64,000 nt of DNA from Melghiribacillus thermohalophilus. Its GTDB lineage: Bacteria; Bacillota; Bacilli; Bacillales; Alkalibacillaceae. The position numbers and the translations under genes are program-made. The notes beneath the pieces are model-generated. The model saw nothing but the letters and a program-made list of their open reading frames with translations. It ran no database searches and was not told where the DNA came from. How positions within the stretch are numbered: position 1 is the stretch's first letter; each line of letters begins with the position of its first letter. The stretch covers positions 1 through 64,000 of the forward strand of contig NZ_SMAN01000011.1 in the NCBI RefSeq assembly GCF_004342905.1, read 5' to 3'. Shown piece by piece: positions 43,416-53,740 of this stretch.

Positions 43416-43598
43416 ATGACCAAAAAACTAGAAATTACCCTCGTGAGAAGTGTAATTGGCAGACCACAGGATCAGCGTGATACCGTAAAGGCACTCGGAT
43501 TAAGAAAAATACGCCATTCAGTTGTTCATGACGATACACCTGCTATTCGCGGAATGGTGAACAAAGTGTCCCATCTTGTTACAGTAAAAGAAGTTTAA
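43416..43598 (+). CDS. rpmD: 50S ribosomal protein L30
   Basis: L30 (60 residues) has the compact bacterial form: [20 protein letters not shown] and [20 protein letters not shown] are conserved. GGAGGG precedes ATG 43416, 13 bp after rpsE. Confidence 0.97.
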   Translation: MTKKLEITLVRSVIGRPQDQRDTVKALGLRKIRHSVVHDDTPAIRGMVNKVSHLVTVKEV

Positions 43599-43629
43599 TA
43601 GAAGATAAGCGTAAAGAGGAGGTGCTCAC

Positions 43630-44070
43630 ATGAAACTACACGAATTAAAGCCAGCAGAAGGTTCCCGCAAAAAACGCAACCGTGTCGGCAGAGGAATGGC
43701 TTCAGGTAACGGCAAAACATCAGGCCGTGGTCATAAAGGTCAAAACGCCCGTTCCGGAGGCGGTGTACGCCCGGGATTTGAAGGAGGGCAAATGCCGCTA
43801 TTCCAGCGCCTGCCTAAACGCGGGTTTACCAATATCAACCGCAAAGAATATGCGATTGTGAATTTAGATAAACTCAATACATTTGAAGAAGGAACAGAAG
43901 TGACTCCGGAATTGCTCCTGGAAACTGGTGTCATCAGCAAGCTGAAATCTGGTGTCAAAATTCTTGGCAGTGGAAAGCTTGAAAAGAAATTAACAGTGAA
44001 AGCTCATAAGTTCTCTGCTTCCGCGAAAGAAGCAATTGAAGCGGCTGGCGGGAAAACTGAGGTGGTTTAA
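43630..44070 (+). CDS. rplO: 50S ribosomal protein L15
   Basis: L15 (146 residues) has the glycine- and arginine-rich N-terminal tail that threads into 23S rRNA (about 15-60, including [19 protein letters not shown]), then a globular domain. GAGGAGGTG precedes ATG 43630. Its stop overlaps the secY start by one base. Confidence 0.98.
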   Translation: MKLHELKPAEGSRKKRNRVGRGMASGNGKTSGRGHKGQNARSGGGVRPGFEGGQMPLFQRLPKRGFTNINRKEYAIVNLDKLNTFEEGTEVTPELLLETGVISKLKSGVKILGSGKLEKKLTVKAHKFSASAKEAIEAAGGKTEVV

Positions 44071-45365
44071 TGTTCCGAACAATCTCCAATTTTATGCGCG
44101 TTCATGATATTCGGCGCAAAATCATTTTTACTTTATTAATGCTAGTCATTTTCCGTCTGGGTACATTCATACCTGTACCCTATACAGATAAGGATGCTAT
44201 TGACTTCATGAACGAAAATAATGTTTTCGGGTTTCTCAATACCTTTGGCGGAGGAGCGCTGAGCCAGTTCTCGATCTTCGCCATGGGGATTATGCCTTAC
44301 ATTACAGCATCCATTATTGTGCAGCTCCTGCAAATGGATGTCGTTCCGAAATTTGCAGAGTGGAAAAAACAGGGTGAAGTTGGCCGAAAAAAACTGGCCC
44401 AGGTAACCCGTTATGGAACAGTACTTCTGGCATTTATCCAGGCTATTGTGATGTCCGTTGGGTTTAATGCATTAACAGAGGGAATGTTAATTCAGAATCC
44501 TGGACTGTTCACATATCTGGTGATTGCCATTGTGCTGACAACTGGAACAGCATTTCTGATGTGGCTTGGTGAACAGATTACCGCACATGGTGTCGGCAAC
44601 GGAATTTCCATTCTGATTTTTGCCGGGATTGTAGCAGCGATTCCGAATGGGGTCAATCAGCTATATGCCCAGTATATTCAGGATGCCGGCGATCAGCTGT
44701 TCCTTAACCTTGTGATCGTTGCACTAATTGTGCTTGTCACTCTACTTGTAATCGTAGGAGTGATTTACATTCAGCAGGCGTTGCGCAAAATTCCGATTCA
44801 ATATGCGAAACGTATGGTAAACCGCACACCTGTTGGAGGGCAATCCACTCACTTGCCTTTAAAAGTGAATGCGGCTGGGGTAATCCCGGTTATTTTTGCG
44901 ATTTCTTTCATCATCGCACCGAGAACCATTGCGCAGTTTTTTCCGGATAATCAAGTAGCCGTGGTTCTTTCCGAGAATATTTTTAACTACAATCACTGGA
45001 GCGGAATGCTCATATATGCAGCATTAATCATTGCCTTTACGTATTTTTATACCTTTGTCCAGGTTAACCCTGAACAAATGGCTGAAAACCTGAAAAAGCA
45101 GGGCGGTTATGTACCAGGGATTCGCCCGGGCAAAAATACGGAAATTTATTTAACCCGTGTGATTTACCGGCTGACATTTGTTGGATCCCTTTTCCTGGCA
45201 GCTGTTTCGGTTTTGCCGATCATTCTGGGTTCCCTGGCTAATTTACCGGCTGCCGTTCAGATTGGCGGCACAAGCTTGCTCATCGTAGTAGGTGTGGCCC
45301 TTGAAACGATGAAACAGCTGGAAAGCCAGCTGGTAAAACGTCACTATAAAGGGTTTATTAAGTAA
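44070..45365 (+). CDS. secY: Preprotein translocase subunit SecY
   Basis: SecY (431 residues) is the pore of the Sec translocon in the cytoplasmic membrane. Ten hydrophobic segments are visible; the plug and lateral-gate region includes FLNTFGGGALSQFSIFAMGI, and the cytoplasmic loop has GYVPGIRPGKNTEIYL. ATG 44070 overlaps the rplO stop (TAATG), so translation is coupled. It works with SecE at 17816. Confidence 0.98.
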   Translation: MFRTISNFMRVHDIRRKIIFTLLMLVIFRLGTFIPVPYTDKDAIDFMNENNVFGFLNTFGGGALSQFSIFAMGIMPYITASIIVQLLQMDVVPKFAEWKKQGEVGRKKLAQVTRYGTVLLAFIQAIVMSVGFNALTEGMLIQNPGLFTYLVIAIVLTTGTAFLMWLGEQITAHGVGNGISILIFAGIVAAIPNGVNQLYAQYIQDAGDQLFLNLVIVALIVLVTLLVIVGVIYIQQALRKIPIQYAKRMVNRTPVGGQSTHLPLKVNAAGVIPVIFAISFIIAPRTIAQFFPDNQVAVVLSENIFNYNHWSGMLIYAALIIAFTYFYTFVQVNPEQMAENLKKQGGYVPGIRPGKNTEIYLTRVIYRLTFVGSLFLAAVSVLPIILGSLANLPAAVQIGGTSLLIVVGVALETMKQLESQLVKRHYKGFIK

Positions 45366-46048
<683 letters not shown>

Positions 46049-46049
<1 letters not shown>

Positions 46050-46795
46050 TGATTATATGTAAAACGCCACGGGAAATCGAAATTATGCGTGAAGCTGGCA
46101 GGATTGTGGCTTTAACCCATAAAGAACTGCAACAGCATATTCAACCGGGAATGACAACCAAAGAACTGGACCGTATTGCGGAAAAGTTCATTCGCAGTAT
46201 GGGTGCAATTCCTTCATTTAAAGGGTATAATGGATTTCGTGGCAGTATATGTACTTCTATCAATGAAGAGCTTGTCCATGGGATCCCCGGCAATCGCAAG
46301 CTAAAAAAAGGGGATATCATCAGCATTGACATCGGGGCTAAATACAACGGATACCATGGTGACTCAGCCTGGACGTATCCCGTAGGAGAAATCGATGAAG
46401 ACTCAAAAAGACTTCTTGAGGTAACGGAGAAATCCCTGTTTGTTGGTCTTGAGGAAGCTAAACCAGGCGCGAGGTTATCCAATATATCCCATGCCATTCA
46501 GAGTTATGTAGAGCCTAGAGGCTATTCCATTGTTCGTGAGTATGTCGGTCACGGAGTAGGGCAGGATTTGCATGAAGATCCCCAGATTCCACACTTCGGA
46601 CCGCCAAATATGGGGCCGCGCTTGAAACCGGGAATGGTTCTTGCCATCGAACCGATGGTCAATGCCGGTGAACGGTATGTGCGTACCCTTGATGATCAAT
46701 GGACTGTAGTTACGGTTGATGGTGAACGCTGTGCTCACTTTGAACACACGATCGCCATAACAGATGATGGGTTTGAAATTTTAACAAAAGCCTAA
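46049..46795 (+). CDS. map: Methionine aminopeptidase, type I
   Basis: Map (248 residues) removes the initiator methionine from nascent proteins. The pita-bread metal ligands are visible: Asp in [18 protein letters not shown], His in [16 protein letters not shown], Glu in LAIEPMVN and Glu in HFEHTIAIT. Start ATG 46049 overlaps the adk stop. The secY-adk-map order is standard. Confidence 0.97.
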
Positions 46796-46811
46796 GTGAA
46801 GGTGATGATCG

Positions 46812-47122
46812 TTGAACGAAACTGAGCCGAGTCCGCGAATAGGACAGATTGTCCAGGTCGTCCAGGGGAGAGACACTGGCAAGTATATGGTGGTCATTGA
46901 GGTTCTGGATGAACGTTTTGTTTTGCTGGCTGATGGTGACAAACGGAAAGTCACCAGGCCGAAGAAAAAAAATATACACCATATCGAACTTACAGCCCAT
47001 ATAGCACCGGAAGTGAGAGACAGCATCAAGGAAACAGGTCGAGTGACAAATGGGAAATTACGGTTTGCCTTATCAAAATTTGTCAAGGAACATGTGAACT
47101 ATGGAAGAAGGGAGATCAACTG

Positions 47123-47123
<1 letters not shown>
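46812..47123 (+). CDS. KOW-domain RNA-binding protein (YbzG-like, L14e-related)
   Basis: This 103-residue protein begins with a KOW-type beta barrel (about residues 9-55: [21 protein letters not shown], then [19 protein letters not shown]). A basic, partly helical tail follows. It resembles the small L14e/KOW family found in this place in Bacillaceae between map and infA. A ribosome-related RNA-binding role is likely, but no function is established. The start is TTG 46812, after AAGGTGATG, and its stop overlaps infA by one base. Confidence 0.85.
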
Positions 47124-47487
<364 letters not shown>

Positions 47488-47511
47488 TTTTGAAGGAGGT
47501 GCGTGATAAGG

Positions 47512-47877
47512 ATGGCACGTATTGCAGGTGTTGATATTCCTCGCGAAAAGCGAGTGGTAATCTCTCTAACATATATCTATGGTATCGGTAAAGCAAGAGC
47601 GCAGCAGATTTTAAAGGATGCAGGTGTTTCCGAAGATACCCGGGTGCGTGATCTGACGGAGGATGAATTAAGCAGAATCCGTAAAGAAGTTGATAAATAT
47701 ACGGTTGAAGGTGACTTGCGTCGCGAAATTTCTTTAAACATCAAACGTCTGATTGAAATCGGTTCTTACCGCGGAATCCGTCATCGCCGTGGGCTTCCTG
47801 TACGCGGTCAAAATACGAAAAACAACTCCCGTACCCGCAAAGGTCCGCGCCGTACAGTAGCAAACAAGAAAAAGTAA
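47512..47877 (+). CDS. rpsM: 30S ribosomal protein S13
   Basis: S13 (121 residues) sits in the 30S head and contacts P-site tRNA and L5. It begins [19 protein letters not shown] and ends with the basic [12 protein letters not shown] tail. I chose ATG 47512 since AAGGAGGTG (47493-47501) is correctly spaced for it and too close to GTG 47503. Confidence 0.98.
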   Translation: MARIAGVDIPREKRVVISLTYIYGIGKARAQQILKDAGVSEDTRVRDLTEDELSRIRKEVDKYTVEGDLRREISLNIKRLIEIGSYRGIRHRRGLPVRGQNTKNNSRTRKGPRRTVANKKK

Positions 47878-47894
47878 AGGAGGTTAGTTAATCA

Positions 47895-48287
47895 ATGGCT
47901 CGTAAAACTACAACTCGCAGAAAGCGTCGTGTGAAAAAGAATATTGAATCGGGTATTGCACATATCCGTTCAACGTTTAATAACACAATCGTTACCATTA
48001 CAGATCCTCAAGGAAATACAGTAAGCTGGAGCAGCGCTGGTGCCCTTGGGTTTAAAGGATCTCGCAAATCTACACCATTCGCTGCACAAATGGCTGCAGA
48101 AGCGGCAGCTAAAGCTTCTATGGAACACGGAATGAAATCCATTGAAGTAGCCGTGAAAGGTCCTGGAGCAGGCCGTGAAGCAGCTATTCGTGCCCTCCAG
48201 GCAGCTGGTCTGGAAGTAACCGCTATTCGCGATGTTACACCAGTGCCTCATAACGGTTGCCGCCCGCCAAAACGTCGTCGCGTGTAA
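47895..48287 (+). CDS. rpsK: 30S ribosomal protein S11
   Basis: S11 (130 residues) lines the mRNA exit platform. [20 protein letters not shown] and the conserved [18 protein letters not shown] end identify it. AAGGAGG precedes ATG 47895, 17 bp after rpsM. Confidence 0.98.
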   Translation: MARKTTTRRKRRVKKNIESGIAHIRSTFNNTIVTITDPQGNTVSWSSAGALGFKGSRKSTPFAAQMAAEAAAKASMEHGMKSIEVAVKGPGAGREAAIRALQAAGLEVTAIRDVTPVPHNGCRPPKRRRV

Positions 48288-48304
48288 TTGGATTGTATAG
48301 TAAT

Positions 48305-48333
48305 TTGTCACCCTGTCAATAATGGGTTATGAT
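48305..48333 (+). promoter_or_regulatory. Candidate rpoA promoter
   Basis: TTGTCA (48305-48310), 17 bp and TATGAT (48328-48333) lie in the 187-bp rpsK-rpoA gap, unusually wide for this cluster. A G-rich leader of about 130 nt follows (GGGGGGAC near 48393, GGGGTCTGGCCGGGG near 48431-48445), with no strong hairpin that I can draw. Confidence 0.55.
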
Positions 48334-48474
48334 AGCTTAAACAGCAATGCACGGTACAACAGGACGAAATAGAATTGATTGATGTCTTCCACGGGGGGAC
48401 TTGCCTACCTGAGGAATTTCGGTTAGACAGGGGTCTGGCCGGGGTTTCGACGTTTTGAAGGAGGGTTTTGTTTA

Positions 48475-49419
48475 ATGATCGAAATTGAAAAACCAAAAAT
48501 TGAAACGGTTGAAATCAGCGAAGATGCCACATTTGGAAAATTCGTTGTTGAACCGCTGGAACGCGGATATGGTACAACATTAGGAAACTCCTTGCGTCGT
48601 ATCCTGTTATCCTCACTTCCTGGCGCTGCTGTAACATCTGTACAAATCGACGGGGTATTGCATGAGTTTTCAACAATTGATGGTGTTGTAGAAGATGTTA
48701 CAACCATCATTTTAAACCTGAAGAAGCTGGCCTTGAAAATTTATTCAGATGAAGAAAAGACGATGGAAATTGATGTTCAGGGAGAAGGAACTGTTACGGC
48801 CGCAGATATCACCCACGATAGTGATGTGGAAATTTTGAATCCGGATCTGCCTATTGCTACCCTTGCGACCAATGGTCAGTTGCGAATGCGGTTAACAGCA
48901 CAGCGGGGACGCGGATACCAGCCTGCTGAAACCAATAAAAAAGAAGACCAGCCGTATGGGGTCATTCCAGTTGACTCGATCTTCACACCTGTTTCACGTG
49001 TGACCTATCAGGTTGAAAATACCCGTGTAGGTCAGGTGACAAATTTTGATAAGCTGACTCTAGATGTATGGACTGATGGCAGTATTCGACCGGAAGAAGC
49101 TGTTTCACTTGGTGCTAAAATTTTAACCGAGCATTTAAATATATTCGTCGGACTAACAGATGAAGCACAAAATGCCGAAATCATGGTCGAGAAAGAAGAA
49201 GATCAGAAGGAAAAAGTATTAGAAATGACCATCGAAGAACTTGATCTGTCTGTACGTTCTTATAACTGTCTCAAACGTGCCGGTATTAACACCGTTCAGG
49301 AACTGACACAAAAAACGGAAGAAGATATGATGAAAGTCCGCAACCTTGGACGGAAATCACTGGATGAAGTAAAATCGAAACTTGATGAACTTGGCTTAGG
49401 TTTACGGAAAGAAGATTAA
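48475..49419 (+). CDS. rpoA: DNA-directed RNA polymerase subunit alpha
   Basis: RpoA (314 residues) has the N-terminal assembly domain (about 1-228, with [20 protein letters not shown]) and the C-terminal DNA- and activator-binding domain (about 245-314, with [19 protein letters not shown] and [12 protein letters not shown]). GAAGGAGGG precedes ATG 48475. The gap upstream may hold its own promoter. Confidence 0.98.
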   Translation: MIEIEKPKIETVEISEDATFGKFVVEPLERGYGTTLGNSLRRILLSSLPGAAVTSVQIDGVLHEFSTIDGVVEDVTTIILNLKKLALKIYSDEEKTMEIDVQGEGTVTAADITHDSDVEILNPDLPIATLATNGQLRMRLTAQRGRGYQPAETNKKEDQPYGVIPVDSIFTPVSRVTYQVENTRVGQVTNFDKLTLDVWTDGSIRPEEAVSLGAKILTEHLNIFVGLTDEAQNAEIMVEKEEDQKEKVLEMTIEELDLSVRSYNCLKRAGINTVQELTQKTEEDMMKVRNLGRKSLDEVKSKLDELGLGLRKED

Positions 49420-49463
49420 TATATTGAACATCAGAAGATTTTCCTGAAGAAGGAGGGATTACA

Positions 49464-49823
49464 ATGGCTAAAGCTAAACTTGGTCGTACGACAGATCACC
49501 GCATGGCCATGCTTCGCAATCTGGCAACAGATCTTATTATTCACGAACGCGTTGAAACAACTGAAGCCAAAGCAAAAGAGCTTCGTTCAGTTGTAGAAAA
49601 AATGATTACCCTTGGAAAGCGCGGCGATCTTCATGCCCGCCGCCAGGCAGCAGCCTTCCTTCGCCGTGTGAAAGATGAAGACGGTGAACAGGATGCCCTG
49701 CAAAAGCTTTTCTCGGATATTGCTCCGCGCTATGAAGACCGTCAGGGAGGATATACAAGAATCCTTAAGCTGGGTCCGCGCCGTGGAGACGGTGCAAACA
49801 TGGTGATCATTGAACTCGTTTAA
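49464..49823 (+). CDS. rplQ: 50S ribosomal protein L17
   Basis: L17 (119 residues) begins with the conserved [20 protein letters not shown] and ends [25 protein letters not shown] precedes ATG 49464. It ends the superoperon that starts at rpsJ; a terminator follows at 49844-49889. Confidence 0.98.
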   Translation: MAKAKLGRTTDHRMAMLRNLATDLIIHERVETTEAKAKELRSVVEKMITLGKRGDLHARRQAAAFLRRVKDEDGEQDALQKLFSDIAPRYEDRQGGYTRILKLGPRRGDGANMVIIELV

Positions 49824-49843
49824 TTCAATACTCTAAACCCGGG

Positions 49844-49889
49844 AAAGGGCAGGTGAATCTCAAATTGAGATTGTACCGGGCCCTTTTTT
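49844..49889 (+). terminator. Terminator after rplQ
   Basis: AAAGGGC (49844-49850) pairs with GCCCTTT (49880-49886). Inside it GGTGAATCTCAA pairs with TTGAGATTGTACC with small bulges, making a long stem. A T run ends at 49889. The rest of the gap to 50172 is AT-rich; I see only weak promoter-like elements before ecfA1 near 50103-50130. Confidence 0.9.
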
Positions 49890-50172
49890 GCTTTAGAAAG
49901 CAAATCTTATTAAAAAGCAAGGCCGATCAATCGCTACATCTCTTTATTTTTAGAGTGTTCCAGGATAAGAAATATTTATAATCGGGTTTTGCCTGTAATA
50001 GACAGGAAAATGGCGGTTTAAAAATCTCTTTTTCAGTTTGCGGACAGGGTCGCTGCATAGGATGACAAATTTCAGTCGGTGATCTGGAGAATTCGTGTGC
50101 AATTGTGATAAAATGTATAGTATTGTAATGAATGTTTATTTCCCGGGTAATAAATTGTCGAGGTGAGAAGAG

Positions 50173-51021
50173 ATGCGGGAGTTGGAGCAGAGTTTTATCC
50201 AGTTTGACGAAGTTTCATTCTGGTATAACCATGATGAGCCATGGGCATTGAAAGAGCTTTCTCTTACAATCAAGAAAAATGAATTTGTGGCTGTGATCGG
50301 ACATAATGGTTCGGGGAAATCAACCATTGCCAAATTAATGAATGGGTTACTATTTCCTCAAAAAGGGGAAATATTTGTAGATGGCTTACGGTTGAGTGAG
50401 GAAACGGTCTGGGATATTCGTAAAAAGGTTGGCATGGTTTTCCAAAATCCCGATAACCAGTTTGTAGGGACCACTGTTGAAGATGATGTGGCCTTTGGAC
50501 TTGAAAATCACGGAATCCCCCGTAAGGAAATGATTGAGCGCATAGAGCAAAGTTTGAAAGCGGTCGGGATGCTTGATTACAGGAAACATGAACCTCACCG
50601 GCTTTCCGGCGGACAAAAGCAACGAGTAGCCATTGCTGGTGTACTTGCAGTAGCTCCGGACTTAATTATTTTGGATGAAGCGACAGCCATGCTGGACCCC
50701 AAAGGCCGAACCGAAATCATGAAAACCGTTCAGCGGATCAGGAAGGAGAAAAAGGTCTCCATTTTGATGATTACCCATGACCTTCATGAGGTAACTTTTG
50801 CGGACCGGGTGATTGTCATGAATCGTGGCCAAAAGCTGATCGAGGGTACCCCGAAAGAGGTATTTCAGCAACATGAGACGCTCTGGGAAATCGGTCTGGA
50901 TATACCGTTCGTTGCAAAAATTGCTGCAGAGCTGAAGCAGCGGGGAATTCCTTTAAATAAACAGCCACTGAACAATAAGGAATTGCTGGAGGAACTATGG
51001 AGATTACATTCGAACATGTAA
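50173..51021 (+). CDS. ecfA1: ECF transporter ATP-binding protein EcfA1
   Basis: This 282-residue ABC ATPase powers energy-coupling factor vitamin transport. Walker A is GHNGSGKST (43-51), the Q loop is QNPDNQFVG, the signature is LSGGQ (144-148), and Walker B is LIILDEA with Asp168-Glu169. The ECF-specific C-terminal region follows. ATG 50173 follows GAGGTGAGAAG. It overlaps ecfA2 by 25 bp. No substrate-binding S component lies nearby, as expected for a shared group II module. Confidence 0.96.
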   Translation: MRELEQSFIQFDEVSFWYNHDEPWALKELSLTIKKNEFVAVIGHNGSGKSTIAKLMNGLLFPQKGEIFVDGLRLSEETVWDIRKKVGMVFQNPDNQFVGTTVEDDVAFGLENHGIPRKEMIERIEQSLKAVGMLDYRKHEPHRLSGGQKQRVAIAGVLAVAPDLIILDEATAMLDPKGRTEIMKTVQRIRKEKKVSILMITHDLHEVTFADRVIVMNRGQKLIEGTPKEVFQQHETLWEIGLDIPFVAKIAAELKQRGIPLNKQPLNNKELLEELWRLHSNM

Positions 51022-51869
51022 GCCATATTTATCAACCGAATACTCCCTTTGCGTTTCATGCTTTAAAAGACCTTTCATTTCATATTCCTTCTGGGTCGTA
51101 TACAGCGATTATCGGTCATACCGGTTCAGGTAAATCAACCCTGATCCAGCATTTGAATGGATTATTAATCCCAACGGAAGGCAGGGTAAAAGTTGGCGAT
51201 TTCCAGTTAGAGCCAGGTAAAAAAAATAAACACATGAAGGATTTAAGAAAACATGTAGGTGTAGTTTTTCAATATCCCGAACATCAGCTCTTTGAAGAAA
51301 CGGTTAAGAAAGATCTGATGTTTGGTCCCCTCAACTTCGGCACAGCAGAGACGACCATAGAAAAACGTATTCCGGAAATTCTTGAAGCTGTTCAGCTGCC
51401 TGAGGAAGTTCTGGATCGCTCCCCTTTTGATTTAAGTGGAGGTCAAATGAGAAGGGTAGCCATTGCCGGGATTCTCATGATGGACCCGAACGTGCTGGTT
51501 CTTGATGAGCCAACAGCCGGACTCGACCCGGGCGGTCGGCGGGAAATGATGGACATGTTTTATAACCTTCATAAGGAAAAGGAAATGACTACGATTCTGG
51601 TCACCCACAGCATGGAAGATGCGATGAAATATGCTGACTATGTTTTAATCATGAATGAGGGCCGGCTGTATATGGAAGGGCAACCTGAAGAAGTGCTTAT
51701 TCAGAAAAAGAAACTGGAGGCAGTCGGACTGGATGTACCGGAAATGGTGGAGTTTTTGTCCATGTTTGAAGAAAAGTTCGGTACAAAAATCCCTTTTCAT
51801 GGCCAAAATATAAAGGAATTAGCCAGCGATATGTTGCGAGTGATGAAATGGGGGAAATGCGATGAATAA
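50997..51869 (+). CDS. ecfA2: ECF transporter ATP-binding protein EcfA2
   Basis: The second ECF ATPase (290 residues) pairs with EcfA1. Walker A is GHTGSGKST (40-48), the Q loop is QYPEHQLFE, the signature is LSGGQ (146-150), and Walker B is VLVLDEP. ATG 50997 lies within the end of ecfA1 behind GGAGGA, and the gene overlaps ecfT by 8 bp. Tight overlaps suggest stoichiometric synthesis of the A1-A2-T core. Confidence 0.96.
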   Translation: MEITFEHVSHIYQPNTPFAFHALKDLSFHIPSGSYTAIIGHTGSGKSTLIQHLNGLLIPTEGRVKVGDFQLEPGKKNKHMKDLRKHVGVVFQYPEHQLFEETVKKDLMFGPLNFGTAETTIEKRIPEILEAVQLPEEVLDRSPFDLSGGQMRRVAIAGILMMDPNVLVLDEPTAGLDPGGRREMMDMFYNLHKEKEMTTILVTHSMEDAMKYADYVLIMNEGRLYMEGQPEEVLIQKKKLEAVGLDVPEMVEFLSMFEEKFGTKIPFHGQNIKELASDMLRVMKWGKCDE

Positions 51870-52656
51870 CTTGATTATTGGACAGTATGTTCCTGGAGAG
51901 TCGATGGTTCATCAGCTGGATCCCCGAACGAAGATTACCGTGATCTTCTTTTATGTAATTGTCATCTTTTTTGCAAACTCATTTTTCAGTTATTTTATTC
52001 TTGCAGCCTTTGCATTCATCAGTGCCATGCTGACTAGAATCCCTGCCGGATATATTATCAGAGGATTAAAGCCGGTCTGGCTGTTAATTGTTTTCACCTT
52101 TCTTTTGCATTTATTTGTGACCAAAGAGGGAGATGTCCTGTTTCGAATATTTTCATTTTATGTTTATTCCGGGGCGTTGATCCAGGGATTTGCGATTTCA
52201 TTAAGGTTTTTCTTACTGATTCTCATGACTTCGCTCCTGACCTTAACGACTACCCCCATCGCGATTACCGATGCGATTGAAGATATGCTTGGGCCGCTAA
52301 AGAAAGTCCGGTTTCCTGTTCACGAACTCGCATTAATGATGTCCATTTCCCTGCGGTTTATTCCGACTCTGATGCAGGAAACAGAAAAAATTTCAAAAGC
52401 CCAGGCTTCACGGGGCGTGGACTTTCGGACAGGGCCGATTAAAGACAGAATAAAAGCCATTGTACCGTTACTCGTGCCATTGTTTGTAAGTGCCTTTAAA
52501 CGAGCGGAAGAATTAGCCATGGCGATGGAAGCCAGGGGGTATAAAGGTGGCGAGGGAAGAACGAAATTCAGGGAGCTTCAGCTCAGCTCAAGGGATTATG
52601 CCCTTTTTATAAGTTTTGTTTTTGTTCTCTTATTGTTCTGGTGGGCAAGAGCCTGA
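51862..52656 (+). CDS. ecfT: ECF transporter transmembrane protein EcfT
   Basis: EcfT (264 residues) is the membrane scaffold of the ECF module. Several hydrophobic segments occupy about residues 25-120 and 240-262. The two coupling helices carry the family motifs ASRGVDF (about 190) and AMEARGYKGG (about 225), which dock to EcfA1 and EcfA2. The start overlaps ecfA2. Confidence 0.95.
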   Translation: MNNLIIGQYVPGESMVHQLDPRTKITVIFFYVIVIFFANSFFSYFILAAFAFISAMLTRIPAGYIIRGLKPVWLLIVFTFLLHLFVTKEGDVLFRIFSFYVYSGALIQGFAISLRFFLLILMTSLLTLTTTPIAITDAIEDMLGPLKKVRFPVHELALMMSISLRFIPTLMQETEKISKAQASRGVDFRTGPIKDRIKAIVPLLVPLFVSAFKRAEELAMAMEARGYKGGEGRTKFRELQLSSRDYALFISFVFVLLLFWWARA

Positions 52657-52674
52657 TAGATGGAGGTAGTTCAA

Positions 52675-53418
52675 ATGGAAAGGATGAAATGTACTCTCCA
52701 GTATGATGGGACTTTTTTTTACGGCTTTCAGGTGCAGCCTGAAAAACGAACGGTTCAACAAGAAGTGGAAGAAGCATTGCAAAAAATCCACAAAGGACAG
52801 TTGATCCGGATCACTCCTTCAGGACGAACCGATGCAGGCGTGCATGCAATCGGTCAGGTGATTCATTTTGATTCGCCGCTCAGAATCCAGGAGGAAAACT
52901 GGAAAAACGCACTGTGTTCCTTGCTGCCAGATGATATATACGTCGATCAGGTAGAAAAAGTATCTGAATCGTTCCATGCCCGTTATGATGTGAAAGAAAA
53001 AGAATATCGTTACAAAATTTATACGGGAAAAAAACCGGATATTTTCCGGAGAAACTACAGCTATCAGCTCTCACGCCCTCTTAATCTGGATAGGATGAAT
53101 GAGGCATGCAGGTTTCTGATAGGAACCCATGATTTTACGTCCTTCAGTTCGGCAAGAGCAACCGTAAAAGGAGATAAAATTCGTACGATTTATGATGCCG
53201 GGCTGTTCCAGGATGAGGATGAAGTGATTTTTCGGGTGAAAGGAAATGGGTTCCTATATCATATGGTCAGAATCATGGTGGGAACGCTGATTGAGGTTGG
53301 GATCGGAAAACGGTCTCCTGATGAAATAAAAGAGATTATAGCGGGCGAGGACCGGGCACTGGCGGGGAAAACGGCACCGCCACAGGGCCTTTATTTATGG
53401 AAAGTCAGCTACGAATGA
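52675..53418 (+). CDS. truA: tRNA pseudouridine synthase A
   Basis: TruA (247 residues, same length as B. subtilis) isomerises uridines 38-40 in the tRNA anticodon arm. The catalytic Asp53 is in GRTDAGVHA. I chose ATG 52675, 7 nt after GGAGGT (52662-52667); ATG 52660 would precede that site. It ends the ecf operon. In B. subtilis rplM and rpsI come next; here the purine riboswitch follows and I see no terminator between. Confidence 0.97.
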   Translation: MERMKCTLQYDGTFFYGFQVQPEKRTVQQEVEEALQKIHKGQLIRITPSGRTDAGVHAIGQVIHFDSPLRIQEENWKNALCSLLPDDIYVDQVEKVSESFHARYDVKEKEYRYKIYTGKKPDIFRRNYSYQLSRPLNLDRMNEACRFLIGTHDFTSFSSARATVKGDKIRTIYDAGLFQDEDEVIFRVKGNGFLYHMVRIMVGTLIEVGIGKRSPDEIKEIIAGEDRALAGKTAPPQGLYLWKVSYE

Positions 53419-53470
53419 ACATTTTGCGAACATTTATATATATTTATGCGTATAAAATTCGGTTTTTGGT

Positions 53471-53498
53471 TTGAAATTCATTCAAAATACGTTATAAT
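53471..53498 (+). promoter_or_regulatory. pur operon promoter
   Basis: TTGAAA (53471-53476), 16 bp and TATAAT (53493-53498) lie about 30 bp before the riboswitch. I could not find a convincing PurBox for PurR. Confidence 0.85.
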
Positions 53499-53525
53499 AC
53501 AAGTGAAATGAAATCGTACGCGAAT

Positions 53526-53600
53526 ACCCTCATATAATTTTGGGAATATGGCCCAAGAGTCTCTACCCGGTTACCGTAAATAACCGGACTATGGGGGAGA
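53526..53600 (+). ncRNA. Purine riboswitch aptamer, guanine class
   Basis: The aptamer has P1 CCCTCATA with TATGGGGG, P2 TTGGG/CCCAA with the AATATGG loop, and P3 CCGGTTA/TAACCGG with loop CCGTAAA. Joining region TCTCTACC is conserved. The specificity base, equivalent to position 74, is C at 53589 (GACTATG), so guanine or hypoxanthine rather than adenine should bind. Ligand binding would fold the downstream terminators and stop pur transcription. Confidence 0.95.
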
Positions 53601-53628
53601 AGTTGTCTGTAGTTACCCGGACTTCAAT

Positions 53629-53711
53629 AAAGGGGTTCGTATGCCCTTTTTTGGGATGCAGATTACTTTCTCTTCTTATTTATGAGGGAAGGTAATCTGC
53701 TTTTGTTTTTT
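53629..53711 (+). terminator. Two terminator-like hairpins after the purine aptamer
   Basis: First, AAAGGG (53629-53634) with CCCTTT (53644-53649) and six T (53647-53652). Second, a long stem from GCAGATTAC (53658-53666) with GTAATCTGC (53692-53700), extended inward by TTTCTCTT with GAGGGAAG through G-T pairs, then a T-rich tail at 53701-53711. The second is much stronger and probably the ligand-controlled terminator. Confidence 0.85.
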
Positions 53712-53740
53712 ACCATGTACTGTAAAGGAGTGACCCTGAC

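Noticed and set aside
53514-53530. Possible PurR PurBox (ATCGTACGCGAATACC) before the purine riboswitch
   Set aside because: Only the CGAA core matches; the flanks do not, and no second box is visible at the usual distance.
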